DNA of 10,352 bases from DASUBV01 sp035532295 (GTDB lineage: Bacteria > Actinomycetota > Actinomycetes > Streptosporangiales > Streptosporangiaceae). A program made the position numbers and the translations under genes. The notes beneath the pieces are model-generated. The model ran no database searches, was not told the origin of the DNA, and saw only the letters and a list, made by a program, of their open reading frames with translations. The stretch is taken from contig DATKRH010000284.1 of the NCBI GenBank assembly GCA_035532295.1, positions 1 to 10,352 on the forward strand. Reading direction: 5' to 3'. This document shows, one piece after another, positions 1 to 7,075 of this stretch; position 1 is the stretch's first letter, and the number at the start of each line of letters is the position of its first letter.

Positions 1-1484
1 AAGGCTCGCTGCCAGGCCCGCCACGCCTCCCGCTGCAGCTCCTGCGCGGCACAGGCGTCGCGCTCGTACAGCAGGCCGTACGTGAAGGCGCTGTCGCCGG
101 CCAGGTGCGCGCGCAGGCCCAGGTCCCGGATCGCCGCGCGGGCCACCACCGTGTCCTGGTGATCGCCGAGCACCGACTGCATCTTCTTCATCCGCTTGGC
201 GAAACGACTGGCCTGCTGGCCGGTGACCGCCGCCATGACCTCGGCGGCGTAACGGGCTCGCTTAGCCGCCTTCCGCGCCTCGTGCAGGGCGGCGTCCCGG
301 GGCGGGCCGGCCGGCAGTCGCTGCGCACGGCGCATCCTCTTGTGCAGCCGCCGGTCAGTCCGGGCGATCGGCGCGAGCAGGGCCTTCGCGCCGCGGGCGG
401 CCGTCGCCATCAGCGGCGGCTGCGCCAGCAGCCCGTCCAGCTCGTCGAGGAGCGCGAGGTAACGCCGGGAATCCAGTGCCCGCAGCGCAGTCCGGCGCGC
501 GACCGCGTTCTGCGGCGCGAGGCGCTCGGCCAGGCTGGCCTGCACGGGCCCGATCATGAGTTCCGGTGCGAGCTGCTCGACCGACGCCGCGATGTTCGCC
601 GCGAACACCTCGCCGTCCCGCGCCGCGCCCAGCACCTGGCCCAGCCACCGAAGCTCCTGCACCAGGTGCGTCGTGGACGCCGGGTCCAGGATCGTGTCGA
701 ACGTCTGCAGGGCGGCGCGCAGCCGCCGGCTGGCCACCCGCATCTGGTGCACGGAATCGGGCTCGTCCCGGCGCACCGCCGGGTCGGCGGCCTTGAGGAC
801 GTCCGCGTGAGCGCTCAGGTAGGCCAGCACGACCTCGCCGGCCGGCGATCCGGGCGTCAGCCGCGGCGGACGGGCCGGGGCCGGGAGCCGCCCCGCCAGG
901 GCCCGCTGGAGTTTAGCGGAGCGGCCGGACGGACGCAGCCCGGCCTCGCGAAGCCGCTCGTCGGCGGCCTGCAGCAGCCGCCTTCCGCCCCCGGTGAGCT
1001 CCACCTCGATCTCGCGCCATTGCGTCAGGGTGGTGACCTCGCCGATGCTCTGCGCCGACACCTCGTCATCCACCACCTCGGCCAGGGAGGTCCCGGCGTC
1101 GTCGAGCAGCACCCGCTGCCGGCGGACCGTGGCGATCCGGGCGACCGGCGCCAGCGCGGCGGTGCGGGCATGCACGCGAACGAGCCGGGCCAGCTCGGCC
1201 GGCACCGCGCGGCCTCGGCCCAGCGGCAGGTGCAGTTCCGTACGTGAGTCCGGCCCGGCGGGCAGCTTCAGGTGCCAGCCCTCGTCGGAGCCGCCGCGAC
1301 GGCGGCGCAGCGTGATCCCGGCGCGGAGCAGCCGGAGGTCATCGGTGTCGAAGTACTCGGCCTCCAGGCTGAAGACCTCCGGGTCCGACTCCGCGCTCAC
1401 CTGCGGCAGGCCGGCCAGATCCGGCACGAGCGTCCCCGCGTCGGCTTCGTACTTACGTTCGGTCTCGCGTATCTCGGTAACCAT
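1..1484 (-). CDS. CYTH-CHAD domain protein (putative inorganic triphosphatase / polyphosphate-binding), 3' end beyond the window
   Basis: My translation from the ATG at 1484 runs open for 494 codons to the left edge, so only the C-terminus is missing. Residues 1-200 form a CYTH (triphosphate tunnel) domain. It has the ExExK signature E7-T-E9-R-K11, basic strands around R60-R63 and K73 (HLKLP), D139-D140, an ExExE strand at E158/E160/E162, and a SAKLQRAL motif near 188-195. Residues 215-494 form a CHAD domain. Its paired helical motifs are HQMRVASRRLRAAL (246-259) and LHEARKAAKRARYAAE (400-415), followed by LGDHQD (439-444). CYTH enzymes hydrolyse triphosphate or thiamine triphosphate, and CHAD modules bind polyphosphate through such conserved His/Lys/Arg. 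The protein is probably cytoplasmic, since no signal peptide or membrane segment is seen. It lies 79 bp downstream of dnaE1 on the same strand, but a hairpin separates them. The ribosome site is weak: GGGGG lies 13 nt before the ATG. The domain call is strong; the substrate is inferred. Confidence 0.93.
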   Translation of the reverse strand, partial: MVTEIRETERKYEADAGTLVPDLAGLPQVSAESDPEVFSLEAEYFDTDDLRLLRAGITLRRRRGGSDEGWHLKLPAGPDSRTELHLPLGRGRAVPAELARLVRVHARTAALAPVARIATVRRQRVLLDDAGTSLAEVVDDEVSAQSIGEVTTLTQWREIEVELTGGGRRLLQAADERLREAGLRPSGRSAKLQRALAGRLPAPARPPRLTPGSPAGEVVLAYLSAHADVLKAADPAVRRDEPDSVHQMRVASRRLRAALQTFDTILDPASTTHLVQELRWLGQVLGAARDGEVFAANIAASVEQLAPELMIGPVQASLAERLAPQNAVARRTALRALDSRRYLALLDELDGLLAQPPLMATAARGAKALLAPIARTDRRLHKRMRRAQRLPAGPPRDAALHEARKAAKRARYAAEVMAAVTGQQASRFAKRMKKMQSVLGDHQDTVVARAAIRDLGLRAHLAGDSAFTYGLLYERDACAAQELQREAWRAWQRA

Positions 1485-1516
1485 CAGATCTGCTTTACCC
1501 CCGCAGCGTTGCCTGA

Positions 1517-1551
1517 CACGGGCCGCCGCGACACTAGCCAGGCGACCCGTG
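1517..1551 (-). terminator. Strong hairpin between dnaE1 and the CYTH-CHAD gene
   Basis: Bases 1517-1527 and 1541-1551 form an 11-bp stem in the minus-strand RNA (CACGGGUCGCC pairing with GGCGGCCCGUG, one U-G wobble) around a 13-nt loop. It begins 12 nt after the dnaE1 stop codon. No U-tract follows, as is common for actinobacterial intrinsic terminators. It could fully terminate dnaE1 transcription, or act as a partial attenuator or 3'-end stabiliser before the downstream gene. Confidence 0.6.
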
Positions 1552-1563
1552 CACGCGGCCCGG

Positions 1564-4500
1564 TCACGCCGCCGCGACCGCCGTGGCGCCCAGCAGGCTC
1601 TTGATGTCGGCCATGAAGCTGCTGCTCGGCTGGATCGGGAAGTCGCACAGGTCCATCAGCAGCGGCGCGCCGCCGGAGCGCTCCAGCTTGAGGATGACCT
1701 GAGTGCCGCCGGGGTGGGCCGTCAGGATGTGCTTCAGCTCCGCGGTGAGCTCGGCGGTGATCTTGTCGTGGTGCAGCGCGATGACGACTGGCGGCCCGCT
1801 GTTGTTCCGGATGGCGGCCAGGTCCAGCAGCGCGAGGTCCTGGGCGAACATGCTGACGGTGCCGTCCCGGTCGTTGATCCGGCCGCGGACGCTGACCGCG
1901 GCGTCCTCGGTGAGCTCGGCGGCGAACTGGCCGTAGACCTTGGGGAAGAACAGCACCTCGACGGACGCGTCGAGGTCCTCGATGGTGACGATGGCCCACG
2001 GGTTGCCGCTCTTCTTGTTGATCCGCCGGTCTACCGACACGATGATCCCCGCGACCTGGGCGTCGCCCTCGGTGCGGCCCGAGGCCAGCAGCTCGGCGAT
2101 GGCGGCGTCGCGGTTGCGCTGCAAGATGCGCTCGGCGCCGTCCAGCGGGTGACCGGAGACATACAGGCCCAGCATCTCCCGTTCCTGGGCCAGCAGCAGC
2201 TTGCGCGGCCACTCCTCGGCGGTGAGCTTGAAGTCCAGGCCGATCCGCGGCTGCGCGGCCTCGTCGCTGGGCGCGGCGGCGGCGAACAGGTCAAACTGGC
2301 CGATCGCCTCCTGCCGCTTCACGCCGATCACCGCGTCGACGGCCTGCTCCTGGACCAGGAACAGCGACTTGCGGGTATGGCCGAGCGAGTCGAACGCGCC
2401 GGCCCGGATCAGGGACTCGACCACCCGCTTGTTGCAGACGGCGATCTCGGACTTATCGAGGAAGTCCGCGAACGAGGCGTAGCTGCCCTTGCGCTGCCGG
2501 GTCGACACGATCGAGTTGACGACCGCCGCGCCGACGTTGCGGATCGCGCCGAGCCCGAACCGGATGTCGGTGCCCACGGGGGAGAAGTCGAGCCGGGACT
2601 CGTTCACGTCCGGCGGCAGCACCTTGATGCCGAGCTTGCGGCACTGGGCCAGGTACACCGCCATCCGGTCCTTGTCGTCGCCGACGGAGGTCAGCAGCGC
2701 GGACATGTACTCGGCCGGGTAGTTGGCCTTGAGGTAGGCGGTCCAGTACGACACCATGCCGTAGCCGGCCGTATGGGACTTGTTGAACCCGTATCCGGAG
2801 AACGGGACCAGGACGTCCCAGACCGCCTTGGTCGCCTGGTCGGAGAACCCGCTGGCCTTCATCCCGGCCGCGAACTCCTCCCAGTTCGCGTCCAGGACCT
2901 CCTTTTTCTTCTTGCCCATGGCCCGGCGCAGCAGGTCGGCCCGGCCGAGGGAGTACCCGGCGAGCTGCTGTGCGATCGCCATGACCTGCTCCTGGTAGAC
3001 GACCAGGTGATAGGTCTCCCCGAGGATGGGCTCCAGCGCCTGCTCCAGCTCGGGGTGGATCGGCTCGACCTTCTGCCGGCCGTTCTTGCGGTCGGCGTAG
3101 TTGATGTGGGTGTTGGCCGCCATCGGGCCCGGCCGGTACAGGGCCAGCACGGCCGCGATGTCACCGAAGGCCGTCGGCGACATCAGCTTCAGCAGGCTGC
3201 GCATCGGGCCGCCGTCGAGCTGGAAGACGCCGAGCGTGTCGCCGCGGGCCAGCAGCTCGTAGGTGGGCTTGTCGTCCAGGGGGAGCTTGTCCAGCTCGAT
3301 GTCGATGCCCCGGTTCGCGCTGACGTTAGCGATCGCGTCGGCGATCACCGTCAGGTTCCGCAGCCCGAGGAAGTCCATCTTGAGCAGGCCCATGTCCTCG
3401 CACTGGACAAAGGGGAACCCGGTGATGATGGCGCCGTCGTCCTCGCGGCGGTGAATGGGCAGCACGTCGGCGAGCGGCTCGGACGACAAGATGACCCCGG
3501 CGGCGTGCACGCCGGTGCCCCGGGTCAGTCCCTCGATCCCGCGGGCGGTATCGAGGATCCTCTTGACCTCGGCGTCCTCCTCATACAGGGCGCGCAGCTC
3601 GCCGGCCTCGCTGTAGCGATCGTGGCTGGGGTCGAAGATCCCCGACAGCGGGATCTCCTTGCCCATGACCGCGGCGGGGAACACCTTGGTGATCTTGTCG
3701 CCGAGCGCGTAGGGGAGGCCGAGGACGCGGCAGGCGTCCTTGACCGCCGCCTTGGCCTTGATCGTGCCGAAGGTGAGGATCTGGCAGACCCGGTCGTCGC
3801 CGTACTTCTCAGTGACATAACGGATCATGTCGCCCCGGCCGCGCTCGTCGAAGTCCAGGTCGATGTCGGGCATCGTGATGCGCTCGGGGTTGAGGAACCG
3901 CTCGAAGATCAGCGAGTGCTCGATCGGGTCGAGGTCGGTGATGCCCAGCACGTAGGCCACCATCGACCCGGTCGCCGACCCGCGGCCGGGGCCCAGCCCG
4001 ATCTTGGCGCGGCGGGCGTAGTGGCAGATGTCGGCCACCACCAGGAAGTAGGCCGGGAACCCCATCTTCTCGATGACGCCGAGCTCGTACTCGATGCGGT
4101 CGAGGACCTCGCGCGAGGGCCGGGCGCCGAAGCGCTGCGCCACCCCGTCGGCCACTTCCTTGCGCAGCCACGACGACTGCGACTCGCCTTCGGGCACGGG
4201 GTACTTCGGCATCCGGTCGACGTGGGCGAACACCTCGTCGTAGGGCTGCACCCGCTCGGCGATCAGCAGCGAGCTGTCGCAGGCGCCCGGCACCTGCTGA
4301 TCCCAGATCTGGCGCATGTCGTCCGGGCTCTTGATGTAGTAGCCGTCGCCGTCGAGCTTGAACCGCTTCGGGTCGTCGAGGGTCTTGCCGGTGCCGATGC
4401 ACAGCAGCACCTCGTGGGACGCCGACTGGTCCTTGGTGACGTAGTGGCTGTCGTTGGTCGCCAGCGGCCGCAGGCCGAGCTTCCTGCCGATGTCCAGCAG

Positions 4501-5133
4501 GCCGGCCCGGACCGACCGCTCGATCGCCAGCCCGTGCTCCATCAGCTCCAGGAAGAAGTTCTCCTGGCCGAAGATGTCCCGGTAGGTGGCCGCGGCCTCC
4601 AGCGCCTTGGCCGGCTGGCCCAGCCGCAGCCGGGTCTGCACCTCGCCTGACGGGCAGCCGGTGGTCGCGATGATCCCCTCGGAGAGCTCGGAGATCAGCT
4701 CGCGGTCCATCCGCGGCTTGCGGTAGAAGCCCTCCAGCGACGCCCGGCTCGACAGCCGGAACAGGTTGCGCAGGCCCGTCGCGCTGGCCGCGAGCATCGT
4801 CATGTGGGTGTAGGCGCCGCCACCGGAGACGTCGCCGCCCTCGCCGTCCGGGTCGACATCGCGGCGGCCGCTCTCGCCCCAGAACACCGGCTTCTTGTGG
4901 AACCGGGACTCGGGGGCCACGTACGCCTCGATGCCGATGACCGGCTTGACGCCGGCCTTCTTGCCCTGCTGGAAGAACTCGTAGGCGCCGAACATGTTGC
5001 CGTGATCGGTCATCCCCACGGCGGGCATGCCGAGCCGGGCGGCCTCGGCCATCAGGGGGGTTATCTTGGCGGCGCCATCCAGCATTGAGTACTCGGTGTG
5101 CACATGCAGATGTACGTACGAACCCGCCGCCAC
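1564..5133 (-). CDS. dnaE1: DNA polymerase III subunit alpha, DnaE1 type (replicative)
   Basis: The 1189-residue protein matches the usual length of actinobacterial DnaE1. It synthesises DNA in the chromosomal replisome. The PHP domain (about 5-240) keeps all nine metal ligands expected from M. tuberculosis DnaE1: H10, H12, D19, H44, E69, H110, C160, D228 and H230. The polymerase core has GPGRGSATGS (381-390), the catalytic pair D425 and D427 in PDIDLDFD, and the third aspartate D587 in KMDFLGL. Later come AMGKKKKEVLD (738-748), a helix-hairpin-helix region (about 835-900), an internal beta-clamp motif QFDLF (946-950) and an OB fold (about 1024-1105). Full length, the clamp motif and an intact PHP domain favour DnaE1 over the error-prone DnaE2. 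The start is GTG, set by AGGAGGG 3 nt upstream; the PHP motif begins at residue 7, as expected. The gene is divergent from otsA across 268 bp and is followed by a hairpin, then the CYTH-CHAD gene. No frameshift is seen. Confidence 0.98.
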   Translation of the reverse strand: MAAGSYVHLHVHTEYSMLDGAAKITPLMAEAARLGMPAVGMTDHGNMFGAYEFFQQGKKAGVKPVIGIEAYVAPESRFHKKPVFWGESGRRDVDPDGEGGDVSGGGAYTHMTMLAASATGLRNLFRLSSRASLEGFYRKPRMDRELISELSEGIIATTGCPSGEVQTRLRLGQPAKALEAAATYRDIFGQENFFLELMEHGLAIERSVRAGLLDIGRKLGLRPLATNDSHYVTKDQSASHEVLLCIGTGKTLDDPKRFKLDGDGYYIKSPDDMRQIWDQQVPGACDSSLLIAERVQPYDEVFAHVDRMPKYPVPEGESQSSWLRKEVADGVAQRFGARPSREVLDRIEYELGVIEKMGFPAYFLVVADICHYARRAKIGLGPGRGSATGSMVAYVLGITDLDPIEHSLIFERFLNPERITMPDIDLDFDERGRGDMIRYVTEKYGDDRVCQILTFGTIKAKAAVKDACRVLGLPYALGDKITKVFPAAVMGKEIPLSGIFDPSHDRYSEAGELRALYEEDAEVKRILDTARGIEGLTRGTGVHAAGVILSSEPLADVLPIHRREDDGAIITGFPFVQCEDMGLLKMDFLGLRNLTVIADAIANVSANRGIDIELDKLPLDDKPTYELLARGDTLGVFQLDGGPMRSLLKLMSPTAFGDIAAVLALYRPGPMAANTHINYADRKNGRQKVEPIHPELEQALEPILGETYHLVVYQEQVMAIAQQLAGYSLGRADLLRRAMGKKKKEVLDANWEEFAAGMKASGFSDQATKAVWDVLVPFSGYGFNKSHTAGYGMVSYWTAYLKANYPAEYMSALLTSVGDDKDRMAVYLAQCRKLGIKVLPPDVNESRLDFSPVGTDIRFGLGAIRNVGAAVVNSIVSTRQRKGSYASFADFLDKSEIAVCNKRVVESLIRAGAFDSLGHTRKSLFLVQEQAVDAVIGVKRQEAIGQFDLFAAAAPSDEAAQPRIGLDFKLTAEEWPRKLLLAQEREMLGLYVSGHPLDGAERILQRNRDAAIAELLASGRTEGDAQVAGIIVSVDRRINKKSGNPWAIVTIEDLDASVEVLFFPKVYGQFAAELTEDAAVSVRGRINDRDGTVSMFAQDLALLDLAAIRNNSGPPVVIALHHDKITAELTAELKHILTAHPGGTQVILKLERSGGAPLLMDLCDFPIQPSSSFMADIKSLLGATAVAAA

Positions 5134-5136
5134 GAA

Positions 5137-5143
5137 CCCTCCT
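5137..5143 (-). promoter_or_regulatory. Ribosome binding site fixing the dnaE1 GTG start
   Basis: The minus-strand sequence reads AGGAGGG, then TTC, then GTG. This strong Shine-Dalgarno match selects GTG at 5133. An upstream alternative in another frame has no such site. Confidence 0.8.
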
Positions 5144-5165
5144 CGCCACCCCGCTCGCCACCCCG
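5142..5165. repeat. Perfect 12-bp tandem duplication in the dnaE1 leader
   Basis: CTCGCCACCCCG occurs twice head to tail (5142-5153 and 5154-5165). On the dnaE1 strand it reads CGGGGTGGCGAG twice, and the proximal copy touches the ribosome binding site. It may be a slippage product. It could also influence leader-RNA structure, but no role is shown. Confidence 0.85.
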
Positions 5166-5335
5166 GACTGATGAAACCCTAGACCCACCCGGGGGGCCGG
5201 CTGGGGATGGTTTGCGGAGTGTCTGCGACCGTTTCGGAGCGTCCCCGCCCGACTGCGCGCCGTGGCCGCCGCCGGCGTCAGCCCGGCCGCTGTACTGGAG
5301 GCGGCCGAGAGCTAAACAACCGCCGGGATACGCGG

Positions 5336-5366
5336 CTGAACTGCCGCGATGGTCGCGGGATAAGAT
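5336..5366 (+). promoter_or_regulatory. Candidate otsA promoter
   Basis: The -10-like TAAGAT at 5361-5366 is preceded by CTGAAC at 5336-5341 with a 19-bp gap. The -35 is poor and the spacer long. The overlapping word GGGATA (5357-5362) is vaguely like the GGGTAT -10 of actinobacterial SigB-type stress promoters, which would suit a trehalose gene. This is only a suggestion from the sequence. Confidence 0.3.
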
Positions 5367-5384
5367 CATTTGATGCCATCCATG

Positions 5385-5390
5385 AGGAGG
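5385..5390 (+). promoter_or_regulatory. Ribosome binding site for otsA
   Basis: AGGAGG lies 11 nt before the GTG at 5402. The spacing is slightly long, but no other in-frame start codon lies between it and the conserved core, so it decides the start. Confidence 0.65.
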
Positions 5391-5401
5391 TTCCAGTCCC
5401 T

Positions 5402-7000
5402 GTGAGCCAGCCGGCCCCGCTGCCCGATGCCCCGACGGCCCTTGATGAACGCAGCGGCGCCGCACCGGCCCAGGCGCGGGAGCAGCCGCTGGCGCAGCCG
5501 CTGGAGCGGTCGCTGGAGGCCGGCGGCTACAGCTTCGTGGTCGTCGCCAGCCGGCTGCCCGTGGACCGCGCCGAGGGCCCCGATGGCGAGACCGAGTGGC
5601 GGGCGAGCCCCGGCGGGCTGGTCGCCGCCCTGGAGCCGATAGTCCGGGAGGCCGGCGGCGCCTGGGTGGGCTGGCCCGGCGACGCCGGGGACGCGCCGGA
5701 GCCGTTCGATTCCAGCGGCATGCACCTGGTCGGCGTCGGCCTGTCCGCCGCCGAGGTGCGCGACTTCTACGAGGGCTTCTGCAACGCCACGCTGTGGCCG
5801 CTCTATCACGATGTCATCGCGCCGCCGCAGTTCCGCCGGCCATGGTGGGACGCCTACGTGCGGGTCAACCGGCGCTTCGCGCAGGCCGCGGCGGCGCAGG
5901 CGGCCCCCGGCGCCACGGTCTGGGTGCACGACTACCAGCTTCAGCTCGTGCCCGGAATGCTGCGCGCGCTCCGCGCCGACGTGCGCATCGGCTTCTTCAA
6001 CCACATCCCGTTCCCCGGCTACGAGATCTTCGCCCAGCTGCCCTGGCGGCGGCAGATCGTCACCGGGCTGCTGGGCGCGGACCTGCTGGGCTTCCAGCGC
6101 CAGGGCGATACCGCGAACTTCCTGCGTGCCTGCCGCCGGGCCGCCGGGCTGACCACCCGCGGATCCCGGGTCCGGGTACCGGACTCCGTGCCCGCGGTGG
6201 CCGACCATCCCGGGCCGGCCCGGCATCAGTGGGAGAGCGACGGCGGCGGCAGCCGCGAAGTCCGGGCGGCCGCCTTTCCCATCTCGATCGACTCGGCCTC
6301 CTACGAGGCACTAGCCAGCCGCGACGACGTCCGGGCGCGGGCGCGGGAGATCCGCGAGGCCCTGGGCCAGCCCAGCCTCGTCCTGCTGGGCGTCGACCGT
6401 CTCGATTACACCAAGGGAATCCTGCACCGGCTCACCGCCTACGGCGAGGTCCTGGACGAAGGCCGCCTCGGCGTGCCGGAGGCGGTCCTGGTGCTGGTGG
6501 CCAGCCCCAGCCGCGAACGCGTCGAGCAGTACCGCCTGCTGCGAGATGAGGTTGAGGTAACGGTGGGCCGGATCAACGGCAAGCACGCCGAGCTGGGCAA
6601 TCCGCCCGTGCACTACCTGCACCAGTCCTACCCGCGCGAAGAGATGGCGGCCCTGTACCTGGCCGCGGACGTGATGCTGGTGACGTCGCTGCGGGACGGG
6701 ATGAACCTGGTGGCCAAGGAGTACGTGGCCTGCCGCGCCGACGAGACCGGGGCACTGGTGCTGAGCGAGTTCACCGGGGCGGCCGACGAGCTGAGCGGCG
6801 CCTTCCTGGTGAACCCGCACGACATCGAGGGCCTCAAGGACACCATCGTCCGGGCGGCGGCGGTGTCCCCGGCCGAGGCCCGGCGCCGGATGCGCTCCAT
6901 GCGCCGCCGGGTCCGCGAGCACGACGTCGCCTACTGGGCCGCCAGCTTCCTGCGCGCCCTGGAGAAGTCGCCCGAGCAAGCGCCAGCCCCGGCCCGCTAA
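5402..7000 (+). CDS. otsA: Trehalose-6-phosphate synthase (GT20 family)
   Basis: This 532-residue cytoplasmic GT20 enzyme joins a nucleotide-activated glucose to glucose-6-phosphate to give trehalose-6-phosphate. Recognisable elements are SRLPVDR (50-56), VGWPGDAG (89-96), LYHD (134-137), WVHDYQLQLVP (174-184, D177), FFNHIPFPGYEIF (198-210), VDRLDYTKG (331-339, R333 and K338), SLRDGMNLVAKEYVACR (429-445, D432 and E440) and VLSEFTGAADEL (453-464). These correspond to the E. coli OtsA residues D130, R262, K267, D361 and E369. There is no fused OtsB phosphatase domain and no otsB nearby, so the second step must be encoded elsewhere. The GTG start is supported by AGGAGG. The frame is open further upstream, but those residues look like non-coding leader. 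The first 42 residues are an Ala/Pro/Gln-rich extension containing a three-fold repeat. About 20 extra residues (roughly 254-288) precede FPISID compared with E. coli. The gene is convergent with the mftD-like gene. Confidence 0.96.
   Translation: MSQPAPLPDAPTALDERSGAAPAQAREQPLAQPLERSLEAGGYSFVVVASRLPVDRAEGPDGETEWRASPGGLVAALEPIVREAGGAWVGWPGDAGDAPEPFDSSGMHLVGVGLSAAEVRDFYEGFCNATLWPLYHDVIAPPQFRRPWWDAYVRVNRRFAQAAAAQAAPGATVWVHDYQLQLVPGMLRALRADVRIGFFNHIPFPGYEIFAQLPWRRQIVTGLLGADLLGFQRQGDTANFLRACRRAAGLTTRGSRVRVPDSVPAVADHPGPARHQWESDGGGSREVRAAAFPISIDSASYEALASRDDVRARAREIREALGQPSLVLLGVDRLDYTKGILHRLTAYGEVLDEGRLGVPEAVLVLVASPSRERVEQYRLLRDEVEVTVGRINGKHAELGNPPVHYLHQSYPREEMAALYLAADVMLVTSLRDGMNLVAKEYVACRADETGALVLSEFTGAADELSGAFLVNPHDIEGLKDTIVRAAAVSPAEARRRMRSMRRRVREHDVAYWAASFLRALEKSPEQAPAPAR
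5480..5515 (+). repeat. Three 12-nt in-frame repeats in the OtsA N-terminal extension
   Basis: Three consecutive 12-nt units encode EQPL, AQPL and ERSL (residues 27-38). The first two units are nearly identical and the third is diverged. They fall in the non-conserved tail before the catalytic fold, consistent with small in-frame expansion. Confidence 0.7.
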
Positions 7001-7012
7001 CCACGGGTCACC

Positions 7013-7058
7013 TAGCTCTGCGGCAGGGCGACGAGTAGCTCTGCGGCCGGGCGGCGAG
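7013..7058. repeat. Imperfect 23-bp tandem repeat between convergent genes
   Basis: Bases 7013-7035 and 7036-7058 match at 21 of 23 positions; both begin TAGCTCTGCGGC and end CGAG. The pair fills the gap between the otsA stop (7000) and the mftD-like stop (7064). It is most easily read as a local duplication of the 3' junction. Confidence 0.85.
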
Positions 7059-7075
7059 CCCTCTCACCCGAGGGC
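7058..7075. terminator. Small hairpin at the otsA / mftD-like convergent junction
   Basis: GCCCTC (7058-7063) and GAGGGC (7070-7075) form a perfect 6-bp stem with a 6-nt loop. The loop contains the stop codon of the mftD-like gene. The symmetry could serve both strands, but there is no U-tract and the stem is short, so terminator function is tentative. Confidence 0.35.

Larger units (their letters stand above)
5134..5401. other. Divergent intergenic region dnaE1 / otsA
   Basis: This 268-bp spacer must carry promoters for both dnaE1 (leftward) and otsA (rightward). On the otsA side I see a possible -10 at 5361-5366 and two GGGATA words (5325-5330, 5357-5362). On the dnaE1 side the only -10-like word is minus-strand TAGGGT (5176-5181), with no convincing -35, so the dnaE1 promoter is not assigned. 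The spacer also holds the 12-bp tandem duplication. I found no credible small gene or RNA here. Confidence 0.6.

Noticed and set aside
105..1247. A 380-codon plus-strand frame
   Set aside because: It is antisense to the clear CYTH-CHAD coding frame, whose motifs are intact.
994..4650. A 1218-codon plus-strand frame opposite dnaE1
   Set aside because: It lies antisense to a protein with every DnaE1 motif. High third-position GC keeps antisense frames open. Its product is low-complexity and matches no family.
5207..5401. Longer N-terminus for OtsA beginning at ATG 5207
   Set aside because: The extra 65 residues are Arg-rich and non-conserved. They cover the intergenic promoter zone and lack a ribosome site. 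GTG 5402 has AGGAGG upstream.
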